A stretch of DNA of 64,000 nucleotides from an uncultured Lachnospiraceae bacterium (GTDB lineage: Bacteria > Bacillota > Clostridia > Lachnospirales > Lachnospiraceae), in the NCBI GenBank assembly GCA_947630025.1, contig CANRFZ010000006.1:62001-126000 (forward strand), read 5' to 3'. Positions within the stretch are counted from its first letter, which is position 1; each line of letters opens with the position of its first letter. Position numbers and translations under genes: made by a program. Below the pieces are notes generated by a model. The model had not been told where the DNA came from. It made no database searches and saw only the letters and a list, made by a program, of their open reading frames with translations. Of this stretch, positions 36,473 to 44,489 are shown in pieces.

Positions 36473-36571
36473 TCCCTCGCCCGGCCATCCGGCCCTGTGT
36501 ATTTACTAGAGTTAATTGCGGAGTTATTTTTATTGTATCACACTTTCTCCGAAATAAAAAGGGCTGACTGA

Positions 36572-36601
36572 TTGACACCTGTCGCACAATGGATATATAC
36601 T
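36572..36601 (+). promoter_or_regulatory. Promoter of the HD-GYP gene
   Basis: A perfect TTGACA (36572-36577) and TATACT (36596-36601) are 18 bases apart. The leader to the ATG at 36687 is about 80 bases, with AGGGG as ribosome site. Confidence 0.75.
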
Positions 36602-36686
36602 GTTTATTAAGATAGGAAATATCAAAATTTTACGCAAATCAGAAAAACGACGTTAATTTTTTAACAGACATGAGGGGAACCGCAGC

Positions 36687-37745
36687 ATGAAGAACGTAGC
36701 ACGTGTAGCGCTGGAAAACGGAATGGTCATCGGAGAAGACGTATACAATTATCAGAACAGTCTGCTCTATCCCAAGGATACCGTGGTGGACGAGAATGTG
36801 ATTGCAAGGCTGGCGCGCCATTCCATTATGGTAGTGCCGGTCAAGGAGGAGGTAGATTTTGCCGCGACGCATTTTGAAAAAATACGTCTCAGCGCCGAAT
36901 TTAAAACCTTTAATCTCACCTATAGCAACTGTATGTCCATATACCGCAAGCTGATGAAAGGATTCGTGGAACAGAAAACCCCGGTGAAGATCAGCAGCCT
37001 GATGGAACTCTGTAAGACGATCTCCTCCCGCACGGCAAGCGGCGAGCAGCTTCTGGATTTCCTCTACAATATGCTTCCCAGCGAGGACGACCTGACCTAC
37101 GCCCACTGCCTGAACTCCGCGCTGATTGCCGGAGTGTTCGGCCAATGGCTGGGCCTGCCGGACGAGGAACGGCAGCTATTGGTTCAGTGCGGCTTTTTCT
37201 ATGATATCGGCAAGCTGAAGCTGCCGCAGGATCTTCTCTGGAAATCGGGCAAGCTGACCGACCTTGAGTTTACCAGACTGAAAACCCACACGATGCTGGG
37301 ATTTGATATGCTCAAAGACTGCGATATGGACGAACACATCATCAAAGCCACGCTGATGCACCATGAGCGGTGTGACGGCTCCGGCTATCCGTCCAAACTG
37401 CGCTCCGGGCAGATCGACATCTATGCGAAATATATCGCCGTCATCGACGCATATGAGGCTATGACTTCCGCCAGAACTTACAGGCAGTCCCTCAATCCGT
37501 TTGAGGTAATCGCGAACTTCGAGCGGGACGGCTATGTCAAATACGACGAGGCCATCCTGCGGCCGATCCTCTCCCATATCGCCGCTACGCAGCTAGGCTT
37601 CTGCGTGCGTCTTTCGGACGATACCAAGGCTGATGTGGTAAAAATCAACGAAGCGAACCTGACCAGACCGCTGCTGCGCACGGAAGACGGCAGGGAGATC
37701 GACCTCTCCGCCGAGCCAGAGCTTCGCATTGTGGCTATCTATTAA
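36687..37745 (+). CDS. HD-GYP domain protein lacking the HD histidine
   Basis: 352 aa. An N-terminal region of about 110 residues with no receiver domain is followed by an HD-GYP fold. Expected metal ligands: H140, D173, H201, H225, H226 and D254 are present, and the GYP motif reads HHERCDGSGYP. The HD pair itself reads YD (FFYDIGKLKLP, Tyr172), so one core ligand is missing. HD-GYP proteins normally hydrolyse cyclic di-GMP; this one may have altered metal use or act as a sensor. It is a plus-strand single-gene unit with a near-consensus promoter. Confidence 0.9.
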   Translation: MKNVARVALENGMVIGEDVYNYQNSLLYPKDTVVDENVIARLARHSIMVVPVKEEVDFAATHFEKIRLSAEFKTFNLTYSNCMSIYRKLMKGFVEQKTPVKISSLMELCKTISSRTASGEQLLDFLYNMLPSEDDLTYAHCLNSALIAGVFGQWLGLPDEERQLLVQCGFFYDIGKLKLPQDLLWKSGKLTDLEFTRLKTHTMLGFDMLKDCDMDEHIIKATLMHHERCDGSGYPSKLRSGQIDIYAKYIAVIDAYEAMTSARTYRQSLNPFEVIANFERDGYVKYDEAILRPILSHIAATQLGFCVRLSDDTKADVVKINEANLTRPLLRTEDGREIDLSAEPELRIVAIY

Positions 37746-37760
37746 TTAAGCATAGTAAAA

Positions 37761-37799
37761 CCGCCGTACAGGGTTTCATCCCATACGGCGGCGTTTTTA
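37761..37799. terminator. Bidirectional terminator between the HD-GYP gene and the toxin gene
   Basis: CCGCCGTA and TACGGCGG pair across a 15-base loop, with TTTTT on the plus side and TTTTAC on the minus side. It lies between two convergent genes and the toxin stop codon lies inside its T-run. Confidence 0.85.
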
Positions 37800-38078
37800 T
37801 TTTCCAAACAGATCACTGTGCGTTCCGGTTCGGGCCAGCGTCAGCACCAGCACATCATCCTCAACGCGGTAGACCAGCAACCAATCCGGCTGAATGTGGC
37901 ATTCCCTGTGCCCTGCCCAATCGCCGCTCAGCTCATGGTCTTTGTTTTTCTCCGGCAGCGTCTCGCCGCGCGACAGAGTTCGGATAATATCATCCAGCAA
38001 TTCTATGTCGAGGTGGCGTTTCATCGCCAGTTTGTAATCTTTTTTAAATCTGGCAGTCCAGACAATATCGCGGTTCAT
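37797..38078 (-). CDS. yafQ: YafQ-type RelE/ParE superfamily toxin
   Basis: 93 aa, a ribosome-dependent mRNA endonuclease family. It matches YafQ closely: KDHELSGDWAGHRECHIQPDWLL contains the His and Asp positions used for catalysis, and the end TGTHSDLFGK carries the C-terminal catalytic histidine. It overlaps the antitoxin gene by four bases (ATGA), the normal order of antitoxin first. Transcription ends in the hairpin at its stop codon. Confidence 0.93.
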   Translation of the reverse strand: MNRDIVWTARFKKDYKLAMKRHLDIELLDDIIRTLSRGETLPEKNKDHELSGDWAGHRECHIQPDWLLVYRVEDDVLVLTLARTGTHSDLFGK

Positions 38079-38350
38079 CGTTTCAGCTCCCGGAGCGCTT
38101 CTTCCACATCGGAATAGTGCTTTACGCTGGGATCACGCGCAATCCGTTCTGCCTCTAACATAGCGTCAATCGTTTCTTTGTTGGGCTGATCCAGCCGCAC
38201 CTCAAACGGAAACCCGCCCGCCCGGAGTGACTGGCGCAGAAAGACGTTGATCGCGGTGGTAAGGTTGACGCCCAGTTCATTGTAAAGGCTCTCACATTGT
38301 TTCTTGATGTCGCTATCCATGCGGACGCTGAAATTAGTTGTGTTTGCCAT
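38075..38350 (-). CDS. dinJ: RelB/DinJ family antitoxin
   Basis: 91 aa from the ATG at 38350 (AGGGG upstream); an earlier in-frame ATG overlaps the promoter. The N-terminus NFSVRMDSDIKKQ is a ribbon-helix-helix DNA-binding motif and LTTAINVFLRQSL is the family core. The C-terminal part should wrap the toxin. It is expected to repress its own promoter with the toxin as co-repressor, and a perfect palindrome overlaps the -10 box. Confidence 0.93.
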   Translation of the reverse strand: MANTTNFSVRMDSDIKKQCESLYNELGVNLTTAINVFLRQSLRAGGFPFEVRLDQPNKETIDAMLEAERIARDPSVKHYSDVEEALRELKR

Positions 38351-38380
38351 GAGACTGATTCCCCTTTCTTTATCGGCTGC

Positions 38381-38415
38381 ACATATATTATATGTCATTT
38401 GCGATGCAGAATCAA
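38381..38415 (-). promoter_or_regulatory. Toxin-antitoxin promoter with palindromic operator
   Basis: On the minus strand, TTGATT (38410-38415) and a perfect TATAAT (38387-38392) are 17 bases apart. The -10 box lies inside a perfect 15-base inverted repeat, ACATATA-T-TATATGT (38381-38395), the likely binding site of the ribbon-helix-helix antitoxin. Confidence 0.75.
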
Positions 38416-38470
38416 CTCATAAGACAGAAATTTCTATTCGCTGGGAATCTCGGATTACAATTCAATGTTT

Positions 38471-40093
38471 CTACTCACCGTCCGTTCCGAAATACTCGTC
38501 AAAGATGCGCTTGGCGATGGGAACCGCGTAATCGCCGCCGGAGCCCGCGCCCTCGATAATGATCGTTACGCATATCTGCGGGTTCTCCGCCGGTGCGAAC
38601 CCGGTAAACCACGCATGGGAATCGGTTTTGACCTGATTATACTCGGCGGAGCCGGTCTTGCCGGCAGCCGTGTAGGACAGGCCCGACAGCTTGGTGCCCG
38701 TTCCGTGCTCCACCACTTCCTGCATCATTTCCGTCAGAATGGCCGACTCCTCCTCCGTAAGCAGGCGTCCGTAAGTATCCGGCGCAAACTGTTTCACCAG
38801 ATTACCGTCCTCGTTTCTGACACTGTCCACCAGATAAGGCTTCATCAGCACGCCGCCGTTGGCGATGGCGCAGGTAATCATATTCAGGTGCAGCGGCGTG
38901 ATCTGCGTCGTTCCCTGCCCTATGGAGATCTGGATCATCTCCGGGTCCGTCGTATTCTCATCCACTGTCAGACTGCTCTTGTGATAGGCAAAGCTGACGG
39001 GCAGCTCCTCGTTAAACAACAGGCCATCCAGCGTCTCGCCGAAGGCCGCGCGGTCAAGCTGCGTCCCGATATTGGCGAAGGACGAATTACAGGACTTGGC
39101 AAAGGATTTGTAGAAGTTTTCCCCGCCGTGGGCCATTCCGTGATAGCAGTTGACCGAATCCTCGCCCAGCGTAAAGCGTCCGCTGCAGTGGTAGGTGTAC
39201 TTACTGTAAGTGTCCGGATTCTCGCGGATATATTCCAACGCCGTGACGATCTTGAACGTAGAACCCGGCGGATACAACCCCTGAGAGACGCGGTTAAGCA
39301 GCACGCTGCTATCCTTGTCCGCAAGGAGACTATCCCAGATCCGGTCGATCTCGTTGGGATCAAAATCCGGCTTGGACACCATCGCCAGAATCCTGCCCGT
39401 GGAAGGCTCCGTGACGATGACCGCCCCTTTGTATACACCGAGGGACTGTGAGCAGATCTCCTGCAGCCCCACGTCCAGCGTGGAGTAAACGCTGTCGCCC
39501 GGATATTTGACGCCTTCCATGTCGCTGGCGACCTTATCCGCCAGCTTCACGTTGGAGTTGATCAGATAATAGTTGGCCGCGGCCTCGATGCCGAATCTGC
39601 CGTTGGAGGCGTAGCCCACCGCATGGGAGAACAAGGTGCCGTAAGGATAAACTCGCGTCTCGTCTCCGTTCTCGTCAAACTGCGTCTCGGCCAGAACTTC
39701 CCCGCCCGCCGCATAGATCCTGCCGCGGTAGTTTCGGGCGGCCAGAATCTCCTGCCGACCGTTGTAGCTATTGTTAATCAACTGCTGGCGGTTGGTGACG
39801 GCATAGTGGCACGTATACGCCATCATCGCCGCAAACAGGGCGACAAAGATGCCCGCGACGCCTATGATCTTCCTATTCCGTTTCTTCCGCTCCGACTTTT
39901 TCCCGGAAGGCGCTATCGTCTTGGCTTTCTGCTGCGCTGCGGCCTTCTGCCGTTCTGCCGGCTTCCGCAGTGCCGCGGGCTCTTTCTGTTCTGGCGGCTG
40001 CCGCCGCGCCGCGGATTCCTTCTGTTCTGGCGGCTGCCGCCGCGCCGCTGCCTCCGGGTTCTGTTCTGCGTTTCTGTTTTTTCCTTTTGACAC
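38471..40093 (-). CDS. Class B penicillin-binding protein (FtsI/PbpA-type transpeptidase)
   Basis: 540 aa. The cytoplasmic N-terminus is basic and repetitive (AARRQPPEQKES units), then one membrane helix (about 75-95), then a transpeptidase domain with STFK (about 267), SCN (about 327) and KTGSA (about 476). It lacks a large pedestal, like the PbpA of FHA-linked gene pairs in Gram-positives. The start is GTG at 40093 with AAGGAG six bases upstream, so the first 220 bases lie inside the ftsW-like frame. It is the natural partner of that SEDS protein, in division or sporulation. Confidence 0.93.
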   Translation of the reverse strand: MSKGKNRNAEQNPEAAARRQPPEQKESAARRQPPEQKEPAALRKPAERQKAAAQQKAKTIAPSGKKSERKKRNRKIIGVAGIFVALFAAMMAYTCHYAVTNRQQLINNSYNGRQEILAARNYRGRIYAAGGEVLAETQFDENGDETRVYPYGTLFSHAVGYASNGRFGIEAAANYYLINSNVKLADKVASDMEGVKYPGDSVYSTLDVGLQEICSQSLGVYKGAVIVTEPSTGRILAMVSKPDFDPNEIDRIWDSLLADKDSSVLLNRVSQGLYPPGSTFKIVTALEYIRENPDTYSKYTYHCSGRFTLGEDSVNCYHGMAHGGENFYKSFAKSCNSSFANIGTQLDRAAFGETLDGLLFNEELPVSFAYHKSSLTVDENTTDPEMIQISIGQGTTQITPLHLNMITCAIANGGVLMKPYLVDSVRNEDGNLVKQFAPDTYGRLLTEEESAILTEMMQEVVEHGTGTKLSGLSYTAAGKTGSAEYNQVKTDSHAWFTGFAPAENPQICVTIIIEGAGSGGDYAVPIAKRIFDEYFGTDGE

Positions 40094-41402
40094 GCTTCGC
40101 TCCTTCTTCCTGCCTGATGATATACAGGCCCTCCACTACAAAAAACAGGATCAGTGTCGTCAGCACCGAACTGCCGCCGTAACTGACAAGCGGCAGCGTG
40201 ACGCCGGTCATCGGAATGAACTTGGTATCTCCGCCCACTGTCAGAAATACCTGAAAAATATAGGTGATTCCCAGCCCAAACGCGGTGAGCTGGTAGAATC
40301 TGTCCTTCAGCCGCATGGCAATCCGCATAAACATGATAAAGCAGCTCACGCAGATCAGGATCATGCAGACCGAGAATAACAGGCCCAGCTCCTCCGCCAC
40401 CGCGGAAAAGACGAAATCGGCCTCCACTAACGGTATGGAATCCGGCGTTCCCCGGAACAGGCCCAGTCCGAACCAGCCGCCGCTGCTGATGGCAAAGAGC
40501 GACTGCGTGATCTGATACCCCGCGTCGTCGATGCAGCCGAACGGGTCCTGCCACGCCTGCACGCGGACCTGCACGTGGGTGAACACGCGGTAGGCCAGCA
40601 CCGCCGCGCCGCATCCCCCGGCGCCGCCCAGCAGCAGATAGAGCCAGTTCCCGGTGGCGATAAACACCATCAGCACATACACGACAAAAAAGATCAGCGC
40701 GCTGCCCAGATCTCTGGACGCTGCCAGTATGACCACGTGTATGCCTGCCACCACCGCCGTCAGCAGCACCCGCGGGAAGCTCTGGGATTCATACAACGCC
40801 CCGGCGACGAAGAAGACAAACAGAATCTTCACAAACTCCGACGGCTGGAACGTGATGCCGCCTACGGAGTAGGATATTTTGGAGCCGTAGGTGACGCTTC
40901 CGAAGATCAGTACGATCCCCAGCGCCGTGATTCCCACCGCCGCGTATACCCATGTCAGGCTCTTTAAAAACTTAAAGCGATGGATCAGGTACGGAATCAG
41001 CATGGCCGCGATCACCGACACTGCCACGATAAAAAACTGTTTGATCGCCTTTTCAAAAGAAATGCGGCTCAGGATGACAAAGCCGATGCAAAGCAGCATA
41101 CACATATTGTTGATCAGCAGCAGATTGCCCTTGGGATAGATCATGCGGAACAGTACGATCACCGCAAAGAGAAGAATCTGCTGGAGGACATAGAACAACA
41201 GATATTCCGGCCTGCCGGTCTCGAAGCAGATGACGAGGAAACAGGAAAAATGCACCAGAAACATAAACAGGTTCTGGCGGATATAGCCGCCCTTGCGCCG
41301 CTCCTCATCCGCAAACCGGAACACCAGAAAGCATTCCATCGTATAAAACGCCATAAAAAGCGCGATAAAATATTTTGACAGTTCCGTAATGTAATATTCC
41401 AT
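39873..41402 (-). CDS. FtsW/RodA/SpoVE-family SEDS protein with repetitive tail
   Basis: 509 aa. About ten membrane segments and the SEDS signature: GGITFQPSEFVKILFVFF, DPFGCIDDAGYQITQSLFAISSGG, EADFVFSAVAEELGLL, and MTGVTLPLVSYGGSS. The last 75 or so residues after the final helix are a cytoplasmic, Ala/Arg/Glu-rich repetitive tail (GAAAAARTE units) that overlaps the N-terminus of the next gene in another frame. It is probably a peptidoglycan glycosyltransferase pairing with the downstream transpeptidase. Whether it serves division, elongation or sporulation is not clear. Confidence 0.92.
   Translation of the reverse strand: MEYYITELSKYFIALFMAFYTMECFLVFRFADEERRKGGYIRQNLFMFLVHFSCFLVICFETGRPEYLLFYVLQQILLFAVIVLFRMIYPKGNLLLINNMCMLLCIGFVILSRISFEKAIKQFFIVAVSVIAAMLIPYLIHRFKFLKSLTWVYAAVGITALGIVLIFGSVTYGSKISYSVGGITFQPSEFVKILFVFFVAGALYESQSFPRVLLTAVVAGIHVVILAASRDLGSALIFFVVYVLMVFIATGNWLYLLLGGAGGCGAAVLAYRVFTHVQVRVQAWQDPFGCIDDAGYQITQSLFAISSGGWFGLGLFRGTPDSIPLVEADFVFSAVAEELGLLFSVCMILICVSCFIMFMRIAMRLKDRFYQLTAFGLGITYIFQVFLTVGGDTKFIPMTGVTLPLVSYGGSSVLTTLILFFVVEGLYIIRQEEGAKRVKRKKQKRRTEPGGSGAAAAARTEGIRGAAAAARTERARGTAEAGRTAEGRSAAESQDDSAFREKVGAEETE
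39984..40055. repeat. 36-bp tandem repeat inside two overlapping genes
   Basis: Two copies of a 36-bp unit beginning TTCTGTTCTGGCGGCTGCCG start at 39984 and 40020; a weaker third unit lies toward 39950. 36 is a multiple of three, so the repeat adds 12 residues to both overlapping frames at once: QPPEQKESAARR-type units in the transpeptidase and GAAAAARTEGIR-type units in the SEDS protein. Confidence 0.85.
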
Positions 41403-41405
41403 AAT

Positions 41406-41481
41406 CTCTGATGCCGGTAATGTAAATTATTACGAAGCAATTCTTTAGGAACAAGCCGCTGAGCCTGTTCCTATTATCTCA
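41406..41481. repeat. Dispersed hairpin repeat, copy A
   Basis: Starts CTCTGATGCCGGTAATGTAA, then a short form of the first hairpin (ACGAAGCAATTC), then AGGAACAAGCCGCTGAGCCTGTTCCT, which folds into a strong hairpin. It fills the gap between the U32 gene and the ftsW-like gene. Copies B and C are at 48385-48589. Compared with them, it lacks about ten bases at the left hairpin arm. Confidence 0.8.
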
Positions 41482-41488
41482 TAAAATA

Positions 41489-43699
41489 CTATTCCACGCC
41501 TCTTTTAAAATGTCCCGTCGTGTAGGCGGCATAGGGATAACGCCCTTCCAGAATCTCAATGCAGTCCCGCGCCGGCTCCGTCGTAAAATCATAGCGCCAT
41601 ATCGGAACGCCCATACCGCGCAGCGTCTCCTGTACGGTATGCAGGGAATACGGCACGGAGTTGTAAATGATATTATAACAGTGCGTGCAGTTCGTTTCCA
41701 CCGGAAAATCGGCGCCCATGCGGTCTTTTAACGTCAGCGGCACATCCTTCGGCGCATCCGACGTCTTGCGGATGCAGTTGGCCGTAACCATCAGCGGCAG
41801 CCTGCCGTAGACCACCATCGTGCCCTGCAGGTGCAGCGGCGCGGCCCGCCCGGTCAGATGCCGCACTTCCCTGCCGTTCAGCTCATAGGGCACCGTGTAC
41901 TCCGCGGCATAGCCCGACCAGAAGCGCAGGCTCTCCCGGTTCCACACATACAATCCCGCGTCGGGAACGAGCCGGTAGCTGCCGCTAAGCCCGGCGGCAA
42001 ACGCCGCGCCTTCGTAATTCCGCGCCAAAAACCCGGCAACAAGGCCATTCTCCGCTTCCGCAAGCGAGGCAAGCCTGTCCAGATATCCCTCGTCCGACGC
42101 CCGGAGCACGTAGGGAAGCGCCAGATAGTACTCATGCTCTCCGTGGGCCTTCATGCAGGCCGACACCCGCTCATGTTCCGCCAGAAACAGATCGCCCTCT
42201 ACATAAATCCGCCGGCAGCGGCGCTCTGCCGCCGCCGCAAGCTGCTCATAAGAAGCCACGCAGACATCCACGGCCAAGAGATATGTTCCGCTTCCGTCCT
42301 GTCTGACAACATCCGTCCCGGCAGAAGAACCACCGCCGTTCTCCTGTCCCGCATCCTCTCCGGCAGTGTCCGCGCCGGTGCGGTATCGGCGGGCAGGCAG
42401 CCCCAGCGACAGAATATAGTTGGCCTCCAGTTCCCGGATGCCGTCGCGCCGCAGCGCGTTCAGCTCGCCCATAGGCAGAAAAACCGGCCCGTCCATCACC
42501 GGATCGCAGCGCTCCACACGGACGCCTGAGCCGCCTGTCCTGCTCATCTGCTTGACGACATTTTCCGGCGTCAGCGGCATCTTCTGCGCCTGCTGCACGA
42601 CCGCGCCGGAAACTCTGGCCGACACCCCGCCGGGCGCGGTCAACTCCAGCAAAGCCTTCTGCCCGGCCCGCAGCGTCACGGTCATGGAGACAGGGAGCCG
42701 ATCGGGATCACCGATAAACCTCTCCCGGATGCGCCCCAGCAGTTCGCCGCTGCAGCCCGCATAGCCGGGACTGTCCAGCGTAATCATCTGTCTGCCGTTG
42801 CGCCGTTCATAGTAGCCGTTCTGCACTTTCGTCCGTATATAAAGGCTCTTTAAGACGTCCATATCATGATCTTCCACATGATATCCGTCTGCGCCGCACC
42901 GGTAATACAGATCGATATACTTGCGGTACAACGCCGTAACCCCGGCGGCATACTCCGCTTTTTTCATCCGCCCTTCGATCTTGAACGAGTCGATTCCCGC
43001 CTCGATCAGCCGTGGCACATAAGGCAGCGTGCACATATCCTTTAGACTGAGCGGATAACAGGTGTCGTAGAGATTCCTGTCGCCCGCGCAGATTCGATAG
43101 GGAAGTCTGCAGGGCTGGGCGCATCTGCCACGGTTGCCGCTCCTGCCGCCCAGCATACTGCTGAAAAGGCACTGCCCGGAGTAACTGTAGCACATCGCCC
43201 CATGGATAAAGCATTCGATCTCCAGCCCGGTCTGTTCCTTGATCCTGCATATCTCCGTAAGCTGCAGTTCCCGCGCGGGCACGATGCGCTGCGCGCCGTG
43301 TTTTTTCAGGAAAGCGGCTCCCCGGCTCCCGGTCACCGCCATCTGCGTGCTGGCATGGAGCGGCAGATCCTTAAAATGCTCCCCCAGATAAAGAAACACG
43401 CCGATATCCTGCACGATCACGCCGTCCACCCCGGCCTCGTAGTACGGCAGAAGCCAGTCGTAGAGATCGTCCAGCTCATCTTCTTTCATCAGCGTGTTGA
43501 CCGCCAGATAGAGCCTGCGCCCCTGCAGATGGGCGGTGCGGATCGCGCGCACTGCTTTGTCTCTGTCAAAATTGTCCGCGTATGCTCTGGCGCTATAGCG
43601 GTCGCCGCCGATATACACCGCGTCCGCTCCCGCGTTCAGCGCCCCTAAGAAGGCGTCATAGCTGCCAGCCGGCGCAAGCAGCTCCACTTGTCTCTCCAT
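41489..43699 (-). CDS. Peptidase U32 family protein (RlhA/YrrO-like)
   Basis: 736 aa. The U32 core starts ELLAPAGSYDAFLGALNAGA and has the family signature around ECFIHGAMCYSYSGQCLFSS followed by GGRSGNRGRCAQPCR, with cysteines likely binding an iron-sulfur cluster. A large C-terminal part fits the DUF3656-type extension. Characterised relatives hydroxylate rRNA or tRNA rather than cleave peptides, so an RNA-hydroxylation role is more likely than proteolysis. A Ser/Gly-rich linker is near residues 450-470. It is upstream of the ftsW-like gene. Confidence 0.9.
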   Translation of the reverse strand: MERQVELLAPAGSYDAFLGALNAGADAVYIGGDRYSARAYADNFDRDKAVRAIRTAHLQGRRLYLAVNTLMKEDELDDLYDWLLPYYEAGVDGVIVQDIGVFLYLGEHFKDLPLHASTQMAVTGSRGAAFLKKHGAQRIVPARELQLTEICRIKEQTGLEIECFIHGAMCYSYSGQCLFSSMLGGRSGNRGRCAQPCRLPYRICAGDRNLYDTCYPLSLKDMCTLPYVPRLIEAGIDSFKIEGRMKKAEYAAGVTALYRKYIDLYYRCGADGYHVEDHDMDVLKSLYIRTKVQNGYYERRNGRQMITLDSPGYAGCSGELLGRIRERFIGDPDRLPVSMTVTLRAGQKALLELTAPGGVSARVSGAVVQQAQKMPLTPENVVKQMSRTGGSGVRVERCDPVMDGPVFLPMGELNALRRDGIRELEANYILSLGLPARRYRTGADTAGEDAGQENGGGSSAGTDVVRQDGSGTYLLAVDVCVASYEQLAAAAERRCRRIYVEGDLFLAEHERVSACMKAHGEHEYYLALPYVLRASDEGYLDRLASLAEAENGLVAGFLARNYEGAAFAAGLSGSYRLVPDAGLYVWNRESLRFWSGYAAEYTVPYELNGREVRHLTGRAAPLHLQGTMVVYGRLPLMVTANCIRKTSDAPKDVPLTLKDRMGADFPVETNCTHCYNIIYNSVPYSLHTVQETLRGMGVPIWRYDFTTEPARDCIEILEGRYPYAAYTTGHFKRGVE

Positions 43700-43783
43700 A
43701 ACGGTCTCCGTTCCGGCTTTTCCGCGCGGCCAAGCACAAGGCCCGCATAGCCGCCGCGCGCTTTTTAAGCGCCCTTTTTACTG

Positions 43784-43814
43784 ATAAAGCCCTGCAAGAT
43801 TTCTCCGCAGGGCT
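43784..43814 (-). terminator. Probable terminator after zapA
   Basis: On the minus strand, AGCCCTGC and GCAGGGCT form a perfect 8-bp stem with an 11-base loop, followed by a short TTTAT. It starts ten bases after the zapA stop codon. Confidence 0.6.
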
Positions 43815-43823
43815 CATGAACGG

Positions 43824-44231
43824 CTATCTTTTAAATTCTTTTAATTCCGTCTCCATCCGAACGATCTTTTTGGCGTTTTCATTTGCCTCGGCCTGAAGGG
43901 AATGCACTGTTTTTTCGGTATTTTCCAGCTTGATCTGGGAGGCGATCAGCTCGTGTTTGAGATCGTACATCTCTTTTTCCTTGGCCTGCAGCTCCTCCTC
44001 CAGACGGCTGATCTCCTTCTTCGCCTTGAAATAATCGTCCGCGATATTTAACTGGAGCAGCACATTCTGGGTGTCAAGGGACTGCCGCTTGAAACTGTCT
44101 ACTTTATTGTATTCCGCCACTTTGTTGTTTATGTAGGAGGCGACTTTCTGCAGATACTCCTCGCTCTCGTAACCGCTCAGCGTAAATACCTTGCCGCCGA
44201 TGATAACCTCCGTATCCGTTTTTGTCGCCAT
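43824..44231 (-). CDS. zapA: Cell division protein ZapA
   Basis: 135 aa. The N-terminal ZapA domain (EVIIGGKVFTLSGYESEEYLQKVASYIN) is followed by a long coiled coil (about 55-135) with regular Glu/Lys/Leu heptads. ZapA bundles FtsZ filaments at midcell. GGGAGGGG precedes the ATG. It is upstream of the U32 gene, the usual Clostridia order (zapA near U32). Confidence 0.92.
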   Translation of the reverse strand: MATKTDTEVIIGGKVFTLSGYESEEYLQKVASYINNKVAEYNKVDSFKRQSLDTQNVLLQLNIADDYFKAKKEISRLEEELQAKEKEMYDLKHELIASQIKLENTEKTVHSLQAEANENAKKIVRMETELKEFKR

Positions 44232-44327
44232 GGCGCCCCTCCCAATACCGCAGCATATCTATCCATGCTGATTTTCGTATCGTATTTATTATATATAACT
44301 TACCACAGAATTTCAACCTTTTTATTC

Positions 44328-44489
44328 CGCCAGTTCAGCCAGTCGACAGAGCCACGGGAAAATCGTGCTTGCACGAATTTTACCGTGAGGCTGAAGACTG
44401 AGGGAGCGCCTTCTTATGAGCAAAGGCAGGCGCGAAGCGCCGGTAAGCGCGTCAGCGCGGCTTTGCGAATGGCGCGGGCTGAACTGGCG
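44328..44489. mobile_element. 162-bp inverted-repeat element (MITE-like) at the sbcC-like 3' end
   Basis: A perfect 13-base inverted repeat, CGCCAGTTCAGCC (44328-44340) and GGCTGAACTGGCG (44477-44489), bounds the element. Inside is a long imperfect hairpin (about 44341-44400) whose tip is AAAATCGTGC-TT-GCACGAATTTT, plus two short GC palindromes (GGCGCGAAGCGCC and GCGCGTCAGCGCG). It carries no gene. The right end encodes the last residues and stop codon of the sbcC-like gene. No clear target-site duplication is visible. Confidence 0.6.
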
